Assembly (NCBI GenBank): GCA_034044135.1
Contig: CP139021.1
Location: forward strand, 273,501 to 337,500
Direction of reading: 5' to 3'
From: Flammeovirgaceae bacterium SG7u.111
Lineage (GTDB): Bacteria > Bacteroidota > Bacteroidia > Cytophagales > Flammeovirgaceae
DNA length: 64,000 bases
A program made the translations under genes and the position numbers. Under the pieces are notes generated by a model. That model worked only from the letters and a program-made list of their open reading frames with translations. It was not told where the DNA came from and did no database searches. Each line of letters starts with the position of its first letter. The first letter of the stretch is position 1. Positions 7,363 to 16,747 of the stretch are shown here, one piece after another.

Positions 7363-9954
7363 CTAATCAGCTTGAATGATATTTTCCGAATCGGGGCTGA
7401 ATAGGTCTTTGCCGTTTGTATTTACAAAAGCTTTTATGGCAAACCTCGCCTTGCTTTGAAGTTTGTTTTTGGGAAGTATTACTTGAAAAGTACCACTGTT
7501 TGTGTTTAAAGCTTTTCCTTCCACTCTTGCCTCTTCTACATTCAAAAATGAAATATTACTGTACACAATTCCGTAGCTGTACTCTCCATCTAGCAAGATG
7601 TTTTTAAAAGCAACGTCAATAATGAAATCACCTTTTGCGTCCTTTTTTGTAGAGGTTATTTCAATAGAATAGCCTTTGTTTGCTTTTAGCGGAGTAGCTA
7701 TGTTAGGATAAAAATTACTCTCGCCAGCTTCCGTTTTGGCTTTTACGGTGTAGAAATACTGCTTTCCTTTTTCGGTGCTGCTGTCAATGTAGAACTCTTG
7801 CTCCACGTTTTCCGCCAGCACTTCAAACTCATGAAGCTTTGCCCCTCTATACACCGTGTATTTTGTTTGAGGCGGGTTTTGTTTTTGGGCTATCCAATTT
7901 ATTTTAATGTCCCCATTGGTCATTTCCTTTGCAGAAACATTCCTTGGCGAATAAGGGATATCTTTTTTGAGAATGATTTCTTCATCAGCTGAAAAAGCGC
8001 TTTGCCCAAGTCCGTTATAAGCAGCTACGGAAAACGCATAGTTGGTATCCATTTGTAAGTCTTTTACTCGGTATCCAAATACATTTTTAGTATCTACTAT
8101 AACCTCTTTACCATTTTCTTGAACATATTTTAATAAATAGCCCTCAGCTCCGGCAACACTTTCCCACATGATCGTAGCCGTATTATTTCTTCTGGCCGTT
8201 TTAAAAATACGGGGACTTTGTGGAAGGCTAAAGTCCAAGGAAAGTATGGTTGAGTACGAAAGCTCGCCGTACGAATTAGTTGCTTTCAATTGGAAATAAT
8301 ACGTTTTCCCTTTTTCTAAACCCGAGATTTCCACTTCATTTCCTTTAACTACAGATGTTTTTTGTTTGAGCTTTTTAGAGTCTTTTCCATAATGTATTTG
8401 GTAAGTTTCCACCCCATTTTGTTTTCCCCAAATAGCCTTAACCCCATTTTCCATCACTTTCAAATCATAAATTCTGGGAGACTGGATCAAGGGCTTAGTA
8501 TCCGATTTCCATTTTACTACGGTCAAGCTCAGTGGCCTCACTAGTATTTTTCCTTCTTTTCCAATTTCCGTTTTTATATCGGTATTTTTTGTGTCAAGAG
8601 TTTCGGCGCTGATATATTCGATTTGCAGTTCTTTTTTTAAAGGTTTTCCGCCTAATGTTAACTCGAAGGAAGTCGAGTTTGTACTTCTATTGGTCACAAC
8701 CAAATAGTCAAATCCATTGATGCCTCGGTAAGCTTGGGCAAAATTTCCATCTACTTGCGAACCTTTCATTCCATCTACCTTAAATCCATTCTCTATTTGT
8801 GTGTTGTAGATAAAATTGGAGTTGTTGGTAGCCTCATGAAATATTTTGTAGGCTTTGCCTTCCAGGGTTCTATTTATACCTGTGCGAATGCTGTCTGTAT
8901 CAAGCTTTTCTCCTTTTTCAAAAGCATCTCTAATGAGCTGGTTGAAATTTTCCTTTGGCGAATATTTGCTACTGACCTCATGCGCTCCCACAAACCGAGT
9001 ATTTGGATGTTGGAGCTGGCGCATTACATATTCTATATGGTAGACGCTAGAATAAATCCCATTTAGGGGCTTGTTCCACACACCAAATTCCGTGATGATC
9101 ATTGGGATTCCCTCGGCAGTATACGCTTCTATTTCTTCCATTGCGTACTTATCCGTAGCTTCTAGCAGTTTCGTGTTTGCCCGCTTGTATGCTTCTTCTA
9201 TTGTCTGCTTTTTCCCCGTATGCGGAGCGTAAGAGTGTTTGGAAAAAGTATTCCAAAAAGCGCCATGTTCTTTTTGGTAAAGGTTTATTTCTTTCATAAA
9301 CCCCCAAATGCCGTCCCAAGTAAAGTTTAAAGCCAATTTTGCCTCAGGAAATACTTCTAAAATCGCATCGGCATGAGGCTTCATTTTTTGGGCATAGTCG
9401 TAGCCACTGTTCCACCAGTACCGCTCGCGATGGGGAACGTAGAAATACGGCTCGTTGCAAAATTGCCATGCTTCCACCTCTATGTGGTTGTTTTTGACAA
9501 ATCTTGCCAATTCTCTAGTTATCGTTGGCGATTCGGAAAAAGCATTTACAGTAACGATTAGTTTCCCGTTGATTTCACCGAGTAATTGGTAAAGGTCCGT
9601 AATGCGGTGTGGACCTTTAACGTCTGTGAATTCATAGCCAGTGAGGTATTGTTTCGATTTGTCGAACATCATCGCATAATCCAAATCATATTGCCCTGTG
9701 GCGCTGTTGAAGGCATCTCCCATAGTACCAGAGAAATAACGTAACCAACCAGGCTGCAATTCGTGGACTGCTTCTCGTAAATCAGGATGTGTGTAGCTCC
9801 AAACCTTATCTGCTATGCGTACATTAAACCCACTGCTGCCTACATCTATTTTATGTCCGCTGTTAGGGTCGATATTGATACTTCGTACTTCATTTTGTGC
9901 ATAAGCGAAAGAGCTGTATAAAAGTAAAAATAGGGGGATGAATAGTTTTTTCAT
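7363..9954 (-). CDS. Secreted clan GH-A-like glycoside hydrolase with Fn3 domains
   Basis: The 863-residue protein has a signal peptide (1-20, FAYAQ). Residues 25-380 look like a TIM-barrel retaining hydrolase of clan GH-A: the NEP motif gives a candidate acid/base Glu168 (WQFCNEPY) and IITEF gives a candidate nucleophile Glu289. Residues about 385-485 resemble the beta domain that often follows such barrels. Three fibronectin type III-like domains follow (about 490-575, 578-662, 666-757) and a final beta domain closes the chain (760-863). Candidate families include GH39, GH51, GH79 and GH86; I cannot choose. It is the last gene of the sulfatase-SusD-SusC cluster, which points to a sulfated glycan as substrate. 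No T9SS sorting domain is visible. Confidence 0.75.
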   Translation of the reverse strand: MKKLFIPLFLLLYSSFAYAQNEVRSINIDPNSGHKIDVGSSGFNVRIADKVWSYTHPDLREAVHELQPGWLRYFSGTMGDAFNSATGQYDLDYAMMFDKSKQYLTGYEFTDVKGPHRITDLYQLLGEINGKLIVTVNAFSESPTITRELARFVKNNHIEVEAWQFCNEPYFYVPHRERYWWNSGYDYAQKMKPHADAILEVFPEAKLALNFTWDGIWGFMKEINLYQKEHGAFWNTFSKHSYAPHTGKKQTIEEAYKRANTKLLEATDKYAMEEIEAYTAEGIPMIITEFGVWNKPLNGIYSSVYHIEYVMRQLQHPNTRFVGAHEVSSKYSPKENFNQLIRDAFEKGEKLDTDSIRTGINRTLEGKAYKIFHEATNNSNFIYNTQIENGFKVDGMKGSQVDGNFAQAYRGINGFDYLVVTNRSTNSTSFELTLGGKPLKKELQIEYISAETLDTKNTDIKTEIGKEGKILVRPLSLTVVKWKSDTKPLIQSPRIYDLKVMENGVKAIWGKQNGVETYQIHYGKDSKKLKQKTSVVKGNEVEISGLEKGKTYYFQLKATNSYGELSYSTILSLDFSLPQSPRIFKTARRNNTATIMWESVAGAEGYLLKYVQENGKEVIVDTKNVFGYRVKDLQMDTNYAFSVAAYNGLGQSAFSADEEIILKKDIPYSPRNVSAKEMTNGDIKINWIAQKQNPPQTKYTVYRGAKLHEFEVLAENVEQEFYIDSSTEKGKQYFYTVKAKTEAGESNFYPNIATPLKANKGYSIEITSTKKDAKGDFIIDVAFKNILLDGEYSYGIVYSNISFLNVEEARVEGKALNTNSGTFQVILPKNKLQSKARFAIKAFVNTNGKDLFSPDSENIIQAD

Positions 9955-10075
9955 GACGAGTGAAGTGTAATGGGCTCAAAGAGCTTTATAAGGGTATTTG
10001 TGAAGTGAGTACTTTTTTGTGCAAACCAGTTTTTTTTTAATGAAACAACTAGTTTTTGTGATGAGAATTGAAGTG

Positions 10076-10139
10076 AAAAAAGGTTGTGCAAAACCGAGTA
10101 TAGCCTATGGTTAAAGCTTCTATAGCTGCTGCACAACCT
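10076..10139 (-). terminator. Long-loop inverted repeat with T-run between sulfatase 1 and the hydrolase
   Basis: AGGTTGTGCA (10081-10090) and TGCACAACCT (10130-10139) are exact reverse complements around a 39-base loop. On the minus strand the second arm is followed by a run of T. It lies in the 220-base gap after the sulfatase stop codon, so it may end or attenuate the SusC-SusD-sulfatase transcript before the hydrolase gene. Confidence 0.5.
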
Positions 10140-10174
10140 TCAAAAATAGCTGGTAAGTATTCTTGATAGTTTTT

Positions 10175-11653
10175 CTACTGACTGTTCAAATAGGTTTGTG
10201 ACTTGAAGGTAAACACATTGGAAGGCGTCCTTGAGTTTTGTATCAATTGTGCCATTTCTTTCACAACCTCTGGGTGTTGATCGGCTACATTTTGCTGTTC
10301 CGCAATATCTTTTGAAAGGTCGTAAAGTTCAATTTCAGAACTCTCTTTGAACACGTTATATTTAACAGCTTTCCAGTTGCCTTTTCTTATCGCTTGTCGG
10401 CCTCCCTTTTCATGGAATTCCCAATACAAATAATCGTGCTGGGGCTGTTGTTCTTGGTTGCCCAATAAGGTTGGCAAAAATGAGATCCCATCAAGGTTCT
10501 CTGGAGTGCTAGTTTCGGTCAATTCACAAAATGTAGGAAATACATCCCAAAAAGCAGAAATATGTTCAGTTTTAGATCCTGCTGCGATTTTCCCTGGCCA
10601 AGAGGCGATCATGGGGACGCGTACGCCCCCTTCGTATAGGTCACGTTTGTAACCGCGAAGCTCACCGTTACTTTCGAAATAATCAGGATCTGCTCCGCCT
10701 TCTTTGTGCGGACCATTATCTGAAGTAAAGACAATTAGCGTATTTTCTGCAAGACCTAAGTCTTCTATTTTTTTCACAATTTCTCCCACTTGCCTATCCA
10801 GCAGATCGACCATGGCGGCAAAAGCAGCGTGCGTTTCTGTTTGAGATTCGTAAGGACCATTTCTGTATGTAGGGCCATCGTCTACTCCCTCATAAGCCTT
10901 TTCGGGTGGATATTTTCCCCGGTGTTTTTCCATCAAATATTCTGGAGCGGCAAGCTCAGCATGAGGGATAATAGACGCCACGTACAAGAAAAAAGGCTGA
11001 TCCTTATTGTCATCTATAAACTGCAAAGTTTTTTCGTGGATGAGTTCTGGGGCATATGTTCCTTTGCCGAAGCCTTGGTTGTTTGTAAGCACCAGCGAAT
11101 CGGTATTTGACCAAAGGTGTCGGGGGTAATAGTTGTGGCCAAGGCGCTGGCAGTTGTATCCAAAAAAAGTATCAAATCCTTGTTTAACAGGGTCGCCTTC
11201 TGAGCCTGGGTATCCCAATCCCCACTTACCAAAGGCTCCAGTTGTGTAACCCGATTTTTTGAGGGCTTCGGCAATGGTGAAAGTATTGTCGGGAATAGGG
11301 TATTGACCCTCGGGCTGAATTTCTTTGTTTCCCCTTATCATCGTATGGCCTGTGTGCATCCCAGTCATCAAGGTCGAACGTGATGGTGCGCACACCGTAC
11401 TTCCAGAATAGTGTTGGCTAAATAGCATGCCTTTACTGGCGAGTTTGTCAATGTTTGGGGTTTTTAATTTTTGCTGCCCGTATACACCAAGGTCGCCGTA
11501 TCCCAAATCATCGGCTAGTATGTAAATAATATTAGGCTTCTGCAGAGTATTGTTACTTTGGTCGGTTTCATGCTCTTTTTGTACCTTATTCTCGCATGAA
11601 TAAGATACGCATATCACTACGCACAAAAGAGCAGCTTTAATTAGTCGTTTCAT
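10175..11653 (-). CDS. Sulfatase (S1 family, formylglycine type) lipoprotein
   Basis: From the ATG at 11653 the protein has 492 residues; a TTG three codons upstream is a less likely start. A lipobox ends at Cys20 (SYSC). The sulfatase signature is present: metal-site DD at about 48-49 (ILADDLGYGD) and CAPSR at 88-92, where the Cys is converted to formylglycine, followed by LMTG. GKWGLG and FTSDNGPH are further active-site segments. The enzyme would hydrolyse sulfate esters in the periplasm or at the cell surface. It sits downstream of SusD on the same strand, separated by a long-loop inverted repeat. Carbohydrate specificity cannot be read from the sequence. Confidence 0.93.
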   Translation of the reverse strand: MKRLIKAALLCVVICVSYSCENKVQKEHETDQSNNTLQKPNIIYILADDLGYGDLGVYGQQKLKTPNIDKLASKGMLFSQHYSGSTVCAPSRSTLMTGMHTGHTMIRGNKEIQPEGQYPIPDNTFTIAEALKKSGYTTGAFGKWGLGYPGSEGDPVKQGFDTFFGYNCQRLGHNYYPRHLWSNTDSLVLTNNQGFGKGTYAPELIHEKTLQFIDDNKDQPFFLYVASIIPHAELAAPEYLMEKHRGKYPPEKAYEGVDDGPTYRNGPYESQTETHAAFAAMVDLLDRQVGEIVKKIEDLGLAENTLIVFTSDNGPHKEGGADPDYFESNGELRGYKRDLYEGGVRVPMIASWPGKIAAGSKTEHISAFWDVFPTFCELTETSTPENLDGISFLPTLLGNQEQQPQHDYLYWEFHEKGGRQAIRKGNWKAVKYNVFKESSEIELYDLSKDIAEQQNVADQHPEVVKEMAQLIQNSRTPSNVFTFKSQTYLNSQ

Positions 11654-11712
11654 CAAGGTCAATAATTAGTTGTACTTTTAATAAGTGGATCTAAACATCT
11701 ATCTAGTAAGGA

Positions 11713-11785
11713 ATCACGAATGGATTTGAAAGAAATTTCATTTGTTTGACAAAATACTAGAAGTCTCCATCAAACCATTCGTGAT
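11713..11785 (-). other. Long-loop inverted repeat between SusD and sulfatase 1
   Basis: ATCACGAATGG-A-TTTGA (11713-11729) pairs with TCAAACCATTCGTGAT (11770-11785), leaving one bulged base and a 40-base loop. No clear T-run follows, so an RNA-stability or processing hairpin that makes SusCD more abundant than the sulfatase is more likely than a terminator. The role is inference. Confidence 0.5.
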
Positions 11786-11820
11786 AAAATAATGCATTTG
11801 TTAATGATAGGCTCTATACC

Positions 11821-13371
11821 CTAACGGTAACCATTATTGGTTGGGTCCGTGTTCAAGAGGTTAGGGTTTAGAATGATTTCATCTTGTGGGATGGGCAATA
11901 ATACATGATAAGGCTGTATGTTGTTAGCAGGGTTGTTCCATGAGCGGTGTTCCACTGTTTTCACCACGTCCAAAAGTATGCCCCATCTAATCAAATCCAT
12001 TCTGCGGTATCCTTCCGTACATAGCTCGAATTTGCGTTCGTCGTACATAGCTTCCCTAAATTGCTGTTGGGTCATTCCGCTCCAAGGCTTATCTGGCTCA
12101 AAGGCTCTTTCTCGTACCCTGTTTACATACACATAGGCATTATCAGGTCCGCTTATCTCGTTTTCTGCCTCGGCTGCCATCAAATAGATGTCTGCTAACC
12201 TAAAGACTACGTAGTTTTCATGGTGGTTACCCCGTGGAGAAGAGTTGTTCAAATTCCAATTTTTGCGGTAGTAAGGGTGTGTCAATTGGTAGCCAAGGTA
12301 TTCGGTGACGATACTAACATCGTAGCGTAGATCGTCTGGATCCCAATTGGCTCTATCGGCAATCTCAGGAAGAGGAACTGCCCATCCATATCCACTCATA
12401 TCCTGATCGTTGGCTTGTAGGTCAGCTTGGAGCAGTTCCCACCTCGTCGGGGTGCCAGCGCCATCAGGGCGGTCATTTCTATTGCTTGGTTCATCCCTCA
12501 GCCTTGGGTTATAATCATCTGTCCTTTGTGTAGCCCCATCTCCAAATACAGGGTCAGTAGTGAAATCTATTACAAAAATTTGTTCGTTATTGTACTGTTG
12601 CGTTTTGTCAACTTGATTGAAAACTGCTGCAAAATCATCTAAAAGGCTGTGTGGAGAATTATTGATAATTTTATCACATTCAGTTTTTGCCTCTGCCCAC
12701 TCTTTATCGAACAAGTGGAACTTTGCTTTGAGTGCTGCGGCAGCCCATTTTGATGCTCTGCCCAAGTCCGATCCAGAATATTCACTTGGTAATAAGTCAT
12801 ACGCAAGGGCTAAATCAGCCTTCATGTCTTCACGAATGATGTCTTTAGAGGTACGTTCCAAGCTGCCTAGCTCATCTAAAGGAAGTAATTCTCTGAAATA
12901 AGGTACATCGCCCCAGAGGTTGGTCAAATGGAAATAGGCAAGGGCTCTGAGGAAGTATGCTTCGCCCAATGTCTGGTTTCTTATCGTTTCTGAGATGTTT
13001 TCGTTGCCTTCTAAGTTAGTGATATTCAAGGAAGCGTTTCTAACAAGCTCATAGCAGGATGCCCATGTTCCGTTTCCGTCTGCAACACCTTCGGCTATCA
13101 GGTAGTTATGGATTTGCCCATTTACGTTACGGCTTGGTCCCACCTCATCGGCGCCGTTTACATAATAATTGTCAAGACCCCTGGTTTTGTACATGTCCCC
13201 TCTGTGAAGTATTCTGTAGAGTCCATTAGAAGCCAAAAGTGCTTCTTGGTCGTTGTTGAAGAAGTTTTCCACCGCTATTTGATCCCTCAAATCTTCTTCT
13301 AGAAAACTGTCGCAGCCCGAGAGTATTCCTAGAAATACGAGAAGTGATATAATTATTTTTATATTTTTCAT
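11821..13371 (-). CDS. susD-like: SusD/RagB-type glycan-binding outer-membrane lipoprotein
   Basis: The ATG at 13371 is preferred over the TTG at 13380; it leaves a 12-base gap after the SusC stop and gives 516 residues. The signal ends in a lipobox Cys (LSGCDSFL). The N-terminal segment with NFFNNDQEALLASNGLY, the TPR-like helical core (QTLGEAYFLRALAYFHLTNLWG) and the C-terminal RERAFE...MYDERKFELCTEGYRRMDLIRWG are typical of SusD/RagB. These proteins form the lid of the SusC barrel and capture oligosaccharides at the surface. The order SusC then SusD is the usual one. The ligand is probably a sulfated glycan, judged only from the neighbours. Confidence 0.96.
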   Translation of the reverse strand: MKNIKIIISLLVFLGILSGCDSFLEEDLRDQIAVENFFNNDQEALLASNGLYRILHRGDMYKTRGLDNYYVNGADEVGPSRNVNGQIHNYLIAEGVADGNGTWASCYELVRNASLNITNLEGNENISETIRNQTLGEAYFLRALAYFHLTNLWGDVPYFRELLPLDELGSLERTSKDIIREDMKADLALAYDLLPSEYSGSDLGRASKWAAAALKAKFHLFDKEWAEAKTECDKIINNSPHSLLDDFAAVFNQVDKTQQYNNEQIFVIDFTTDPVFGDGATQRTDDYNPRLRDEPSNRNDRPDGAGTPTRWELLQADLQANDQDMSGYGWAVPLPEIADRANWDPDDLRYDVSIVTEYLGYQLTHPYYRKNWNLNNSSPRGNHHENYVVFRLADIYLMAAEAENEISGPDNAYVYVNRVRERAFEPDKPWSGMTQQQFREAMYDERKFELCTEGYRRMDLIRWGILLDVVKTVEHRSWNNPANNIQPYHVLLPIPQDEIILNPNLLNTDPTNNGYR

Positions 13372-13383
13372 TGCTGTCAATTT

Positions 13384-16300
13384 TTAAAAGTTAATTTTTA
13401 CTCCTGTTACAAAACTCTTTGCGTATGGGTACTGCCCACTTGCAAATCCTTGGGATATGGAGTTGAATCCGCTACCTGCTGAAAAGTTATTAACCTCAGG
13501 GTCACCCAAAGTAAAGTCTGATATGAGAAGGAGGTTTCTTCCGGTCACGTACACATTCACGCCTTTGAAAACCTTGTCGATGTTAAGCTTCTGGACAGGA
13601 AGATCGTAAGAAAGCGATACCGTACGAAGCCTGATAAATGAGCCATCTTCAATATTGGCGGTGCTGTTAGGGTTGAACAAGCTTGTAGACGTACCCGCTC
13701 TTGGGATGTCGGAAGTTTCATTTACATCAGGCATCCAGCGGTCAAGCACTCTTGGATCAACGTTTTCTTCGCCTCTACCAAACAATGACCTCTGTGTTAC
13801 CACATTGAAGATTTCTGCTCCGTAAGAATACTGGAAGAAAATACTTAGGTTGAGCCCTTTCCACGATAAGTTGTTATCAAAACCACCGTAGAAGTCAGGT
13901 TGCGGGCTTCCTATTATCATATAATCTTCTTGATTGATAGTACCGTCTTCGTTCACATCGGTATATCTTGGGCTGCCTAAGAATGCGCGTCCACCTGCTT
14001 GGTCGTCCACAATGTCTTGAGGGTCTTTGTATGTGCCCAAATATTCAGCTCCGAAGAATACGGGCATCGATTCGCCTACTATTAAGCGGGCAGAAGGACC
14101 ACCTTGGTTACCTGTAGATTGTAGGTTTATAAATGGTTCGTCACCGAGATCCAGTACTTCACTTTTGTTCGTGGTGAGTGTAAAGGTTGAGCCCCATTCA
14201 AAATCACCTTTTATAACGTTGACTGTTTTCAACATAAACTCGAGGCCTTGGTTTTCAACGCTACCTACGTTTTCGAGCACCCGGTTTCCTGCCGTGTTGG
14301 GCAAGTCCCTGAACAACAATAAATTTTCCGTTGTTTTCTTGTAATAATCTATTTCGAGGGAAATTCTGCTATCAACCAGTCCAATTTCCATCCCTATATC
14401 AAGCTGTTTGGTCGTTTCCCATTTCAATCCTTTTGAGCCTGGGTTTGCCAAAATGACCGCAGGAACTAGTGTTTCATTAAAATAATTGAACTGAGGGTTG
14501 AATAAGTCAAATGAGTTATAAGGGCTAACTCCTTGTTCGCCAACTATACCATAACTTGCCCTGATTTTCAAAAGATCAATGATGCTCAGGTTGTCCATGA
14601 AGGCTTCTTCATCTACATTCCACGCACCACCTACCGATGGGAAGAAGGAGTACTTGTTGCCTGGTTCAAAAACCGAAGAACCGTCCCTTCTGCCTACCAA
14701 AGTTAAAATGTATTTGTTATTATACCCGTAGGTAATACGCCCTAGAATAGAAGCTAAAGTTCTTTGGGAGTATCCAGAGCTTACTTGGTATGTTTCTGGA
14801 TCCGAGCCTAAGGAAAGGTTGTTGTACCCTACTACATCGTTAGGGAAACCTTCTGCGGAAGAACTACTGGACTCTGAGATGATTTGTTGAGCAGTGAAGC
14901 CTCCTAATACTTTTACGGAATGGTCACCAAACGTTTTTTCCCAGTTTAATGTGGTTTCACTAAGTACATCCCTACTAATAGTGTTGTTGACTTGAGCATA
15001 ACCGCCTACGTTGTTGTTCAAAATTCTTTCGGGTAAGGCTCCTGGTAAGTACTGGTTCCTTTTGTAGAAATTAAGCGATGCACCCATACTTGTTTTCAAT
15101 GTAAGCCCCTCAATAGGTTCAAACGCTATATACGTATTGGCAATGAGGTTAGTCACCAAGTCATGGTCTTGGCGCAACTGAATATCTGCTTCTGGGTTAC
15201 GTTGCAGTGTACCGCTAATAGGATTTGTTCCTGTAAACTCCCCTTCTTCGTCATAAATAGTACGAATAGGCAGCACACTGGAAATAACTTGTCCAAAATT
15301 AACTTTGTTGTTTTCTTTTTTGAATGTGCTCAGGTTCAAATTTGTACCAAATTTGAACTTATCCGAAACATCAACATCAAGGTTTCCCCTAAAAGTGATT
15401 CGTTCTATTCCCGAGTTTCTGATAAGACCATCTTGCTTAAAGTAGTTTAGAGATGTATAATAATTAGTGCTTTGGGTTCTCCCAGTAACCGAAAAGTCAG
15501 TATTATAGATTTTCCCAGGTCCAGAGATCACGTCTATCCAGTCGGTAGTAGGAACTTCTCCAGGGTTATCGAACTGAAGGGGGAGGCTGGGGTCGGTCAT
15601 GCCAATGGGTATCAATGTGCCATTTACATCAACAGAAGGTCCGGGGACAAATTGGCCAGCCTCATTTAAGTAGTTTACGTAGCCCTCACCACCCAGAATA
15701 TCAATTTTATTGGCAAGCTGATCGAAGCCTACATAAGAGTTTAGTGTAAAACTAGGTTTGCCAGGAGGTAGTGATTTGCCGCTTTTGGTAGTGATCAAAA
15801 TCACACCAGAGGCACCCCTTGTACCGTAAATAGAAAGAGCAGTCGCATCTTTCAAGACCTCGATGGATTCAATATCGTTTACATTGATATTATTCAGGTT
15901 GAAGTCCGTGCCAACTATAAAGCCATCTACTACAAATAATGGGTTGTTGTTTCCATTGATCGAGCTATTGCCTCTGATCCTAATTGTTGCTCCGCTACCA
16001 GGGGCACCATTGTTTGAAGTAACTTCAACACCGGTAGCCCGCCCTTGCAGCGCTTGGTCAACCCTAGATACAGGCTGGTTTTCTATTTCTTTTGCCTTGA
16101 TAGATGCTACAGAAGAAACCAAGTCTTTCTTGGTAGATGTACCATAACCAATGATTACTACTTCTTCTAGCTGCTGTATATCTTCCTGGAGGGTAACATT
16201 CATTATGGAGGAAGCAGACTCCACGGTTTTTTGCTGTGTCAAAAAACCGATATAAGAAAACGTAAGCACATCACCTATATCTGCCTGAAGTGCGTATTCT

Positions 16301-16476
16301 CCATTGATGTTTGTAACTGTACCGTCACTCGTGCCTTGAATTACTACAGATACGCCAGGCAGCGGTTCTCCTGTATCATCCGATACAGTTCCTTTGATAG
16401 TTTGCTGCGCACTTGCAGAAAACCATCCAGTTAATAAGATAAGTAAAATTAAGCGCATAATTTTTTCCATTTTCAT
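13384..16476 (-). CDS. susC-like: SusC/RagA-type TonB-linked outer-membrane transporter
   Basis: The 1030-residue protein has a signal peptide (ending ASAQ), a carboxypeptidase-like regulatory domain (IKGTVSDDTGEPLPGVSVV, about 25-110), a TonB-box-like region (EEVVIIGYGT), a plug domain with the family segment VDGFIVG and IRGNSSING, and a large barrel ending KINF. SusC transporters import oligosaccharides held by the SusD lid, driven by TonB. Possible starts are Met1, Met3 and Met7; all leave the signal peptide intact. It heads the minus-strand operon SusC-SusD-sulfatase-hydrolase and is divergent from the regulator gene. Confidence 0.96.
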   Translation of the reverse strand: MKMEKIMRLILLILLTGWFSASAQQTIKGTVSDDTGEPLPGVSVVIQGTSDGTVTNINGEYALQADIGDVLTFSYIGFLTQQKTVESASSIMNVTLQEDIQQLEEVVIIGYGTSTKKDLVSSVASIKAKEIENQPVSRVDQALQGRATGVEVTSNNGAPGSGATIRIRGNSSINGNNNPLFVVDGFIVGTDFNLNNINVNDIESIEVLKDATALSIYGTRGASGVILITTKSGKSLPPGKPSFTLNSYVGFDQLANKIDILGGEGYVNYLNEAGQFVPGPSVDVNGTLIPIGMTDPSLPLQFDNPGEVPTTDWIDVISGPGKIYNTDFSVTGRTQSTNYYTSLNYFKQDGLIRNSGIERITFRGNLDVDVSDKFKFGTNLNLSTFKKENNKVNFGQVISSVLPIRTIYDEEGEFTGTNPISGTLQRNPEADIQLRQDHDLVTNLIANTYIAFEPIEGLTLKTSMGASLNFYKRNQYLPGALPERILNNNVGGYAQVNNTISRDVLSETTLNWEKTFGDHSVKVLGGFTAQQIISESSSSSAEGFPNDVVGYNNLSLGSDPETYQVSSGYSQRTLASILGRITYGYNNKYILTLVGRRDGSSVFEPGNKYSFFPSVGGAWNVDEEAFMDNLSIIDLLKIRASYGIVGEQGVSPYNSFDLFNPQFNYFNETLVPAVILANPGSKGLKWETTKQLDIGMEIGLVDSRISLEIDYYKKTTENLLLFRDLPNTAGNRVLENVGSVENQGLEFMLKTVNVIKGDFEWGSTFTLTTNKSEVLDLGDEPFINLQSTGNQGGPSARLIVGESMPVFFGAEYLGTYKDPQDIVDDQAGGRAFLGSPRYTDVNEDGTINQEDYMIIGSPQPDFYGGFDNNLSWKGLNLSIFFQYSYGAEIFNVVTQRSLFGRGEENVDPRVLDRWMPDVNETSDIPRAGTSTSLFNPNSTANIEDGSFIRLRTVSLSYDLPVQKLNIDKVFKGVNVYVTGRNLLLISDFTLGDPEVNNFSAGSGFNSISQGFASGQYPYAKSFVTGVKINF

Positions 16477-16747
16477 TTGAATAAAATAACCGTAACAAAC
16501 ATAACCGGTATAGGGTAGGGGTAGGGGTGATTATTGTCTCACAAAGAGGGTAGGTTTGTCTCTTAGTAGATGATTATATGCTGTTTATTAGGGTTTGCAA
16601 CATTTTTACCCTCTAATTGGGACGAATGAATGAACTGTCGGCTAGATGCTTATTGATAATTTCTTATTTTTGACCTATAAGATTAGTGAATATGAGAACC
16701 GCAAACGTTTTAAGTAGCATAAAATCTACTTGGCGTAAGAGCTTTAT
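16477..16747. promoter_or_regulatory. Divergent promoter region of SusC and the hybrid regulator
   Basis: This 271-base gap should contain both promoters and the regulator's binding site. On the minus strand TATGTTTG (complement of 16496-16503) matches the Bacteroidota -7 consensus TAnnTTTG upstream of SusC; no good -33 element accompanies it. On the plus strand TATTTTTG at 16665-16672 also fits. At 16510-16528 the units TAGGG, TAGGGG, TAGGGG run in tandem. Promoter calls are weak; the tandem units are directly visible. Confidence 0.35.

Noticed and set aside
16510-16528. G-quadruplex as a definite regulatory element
   Set aside because: Only three close G-runs are present; the fourth lies far away, so tandem operator units are an equally good explanation.
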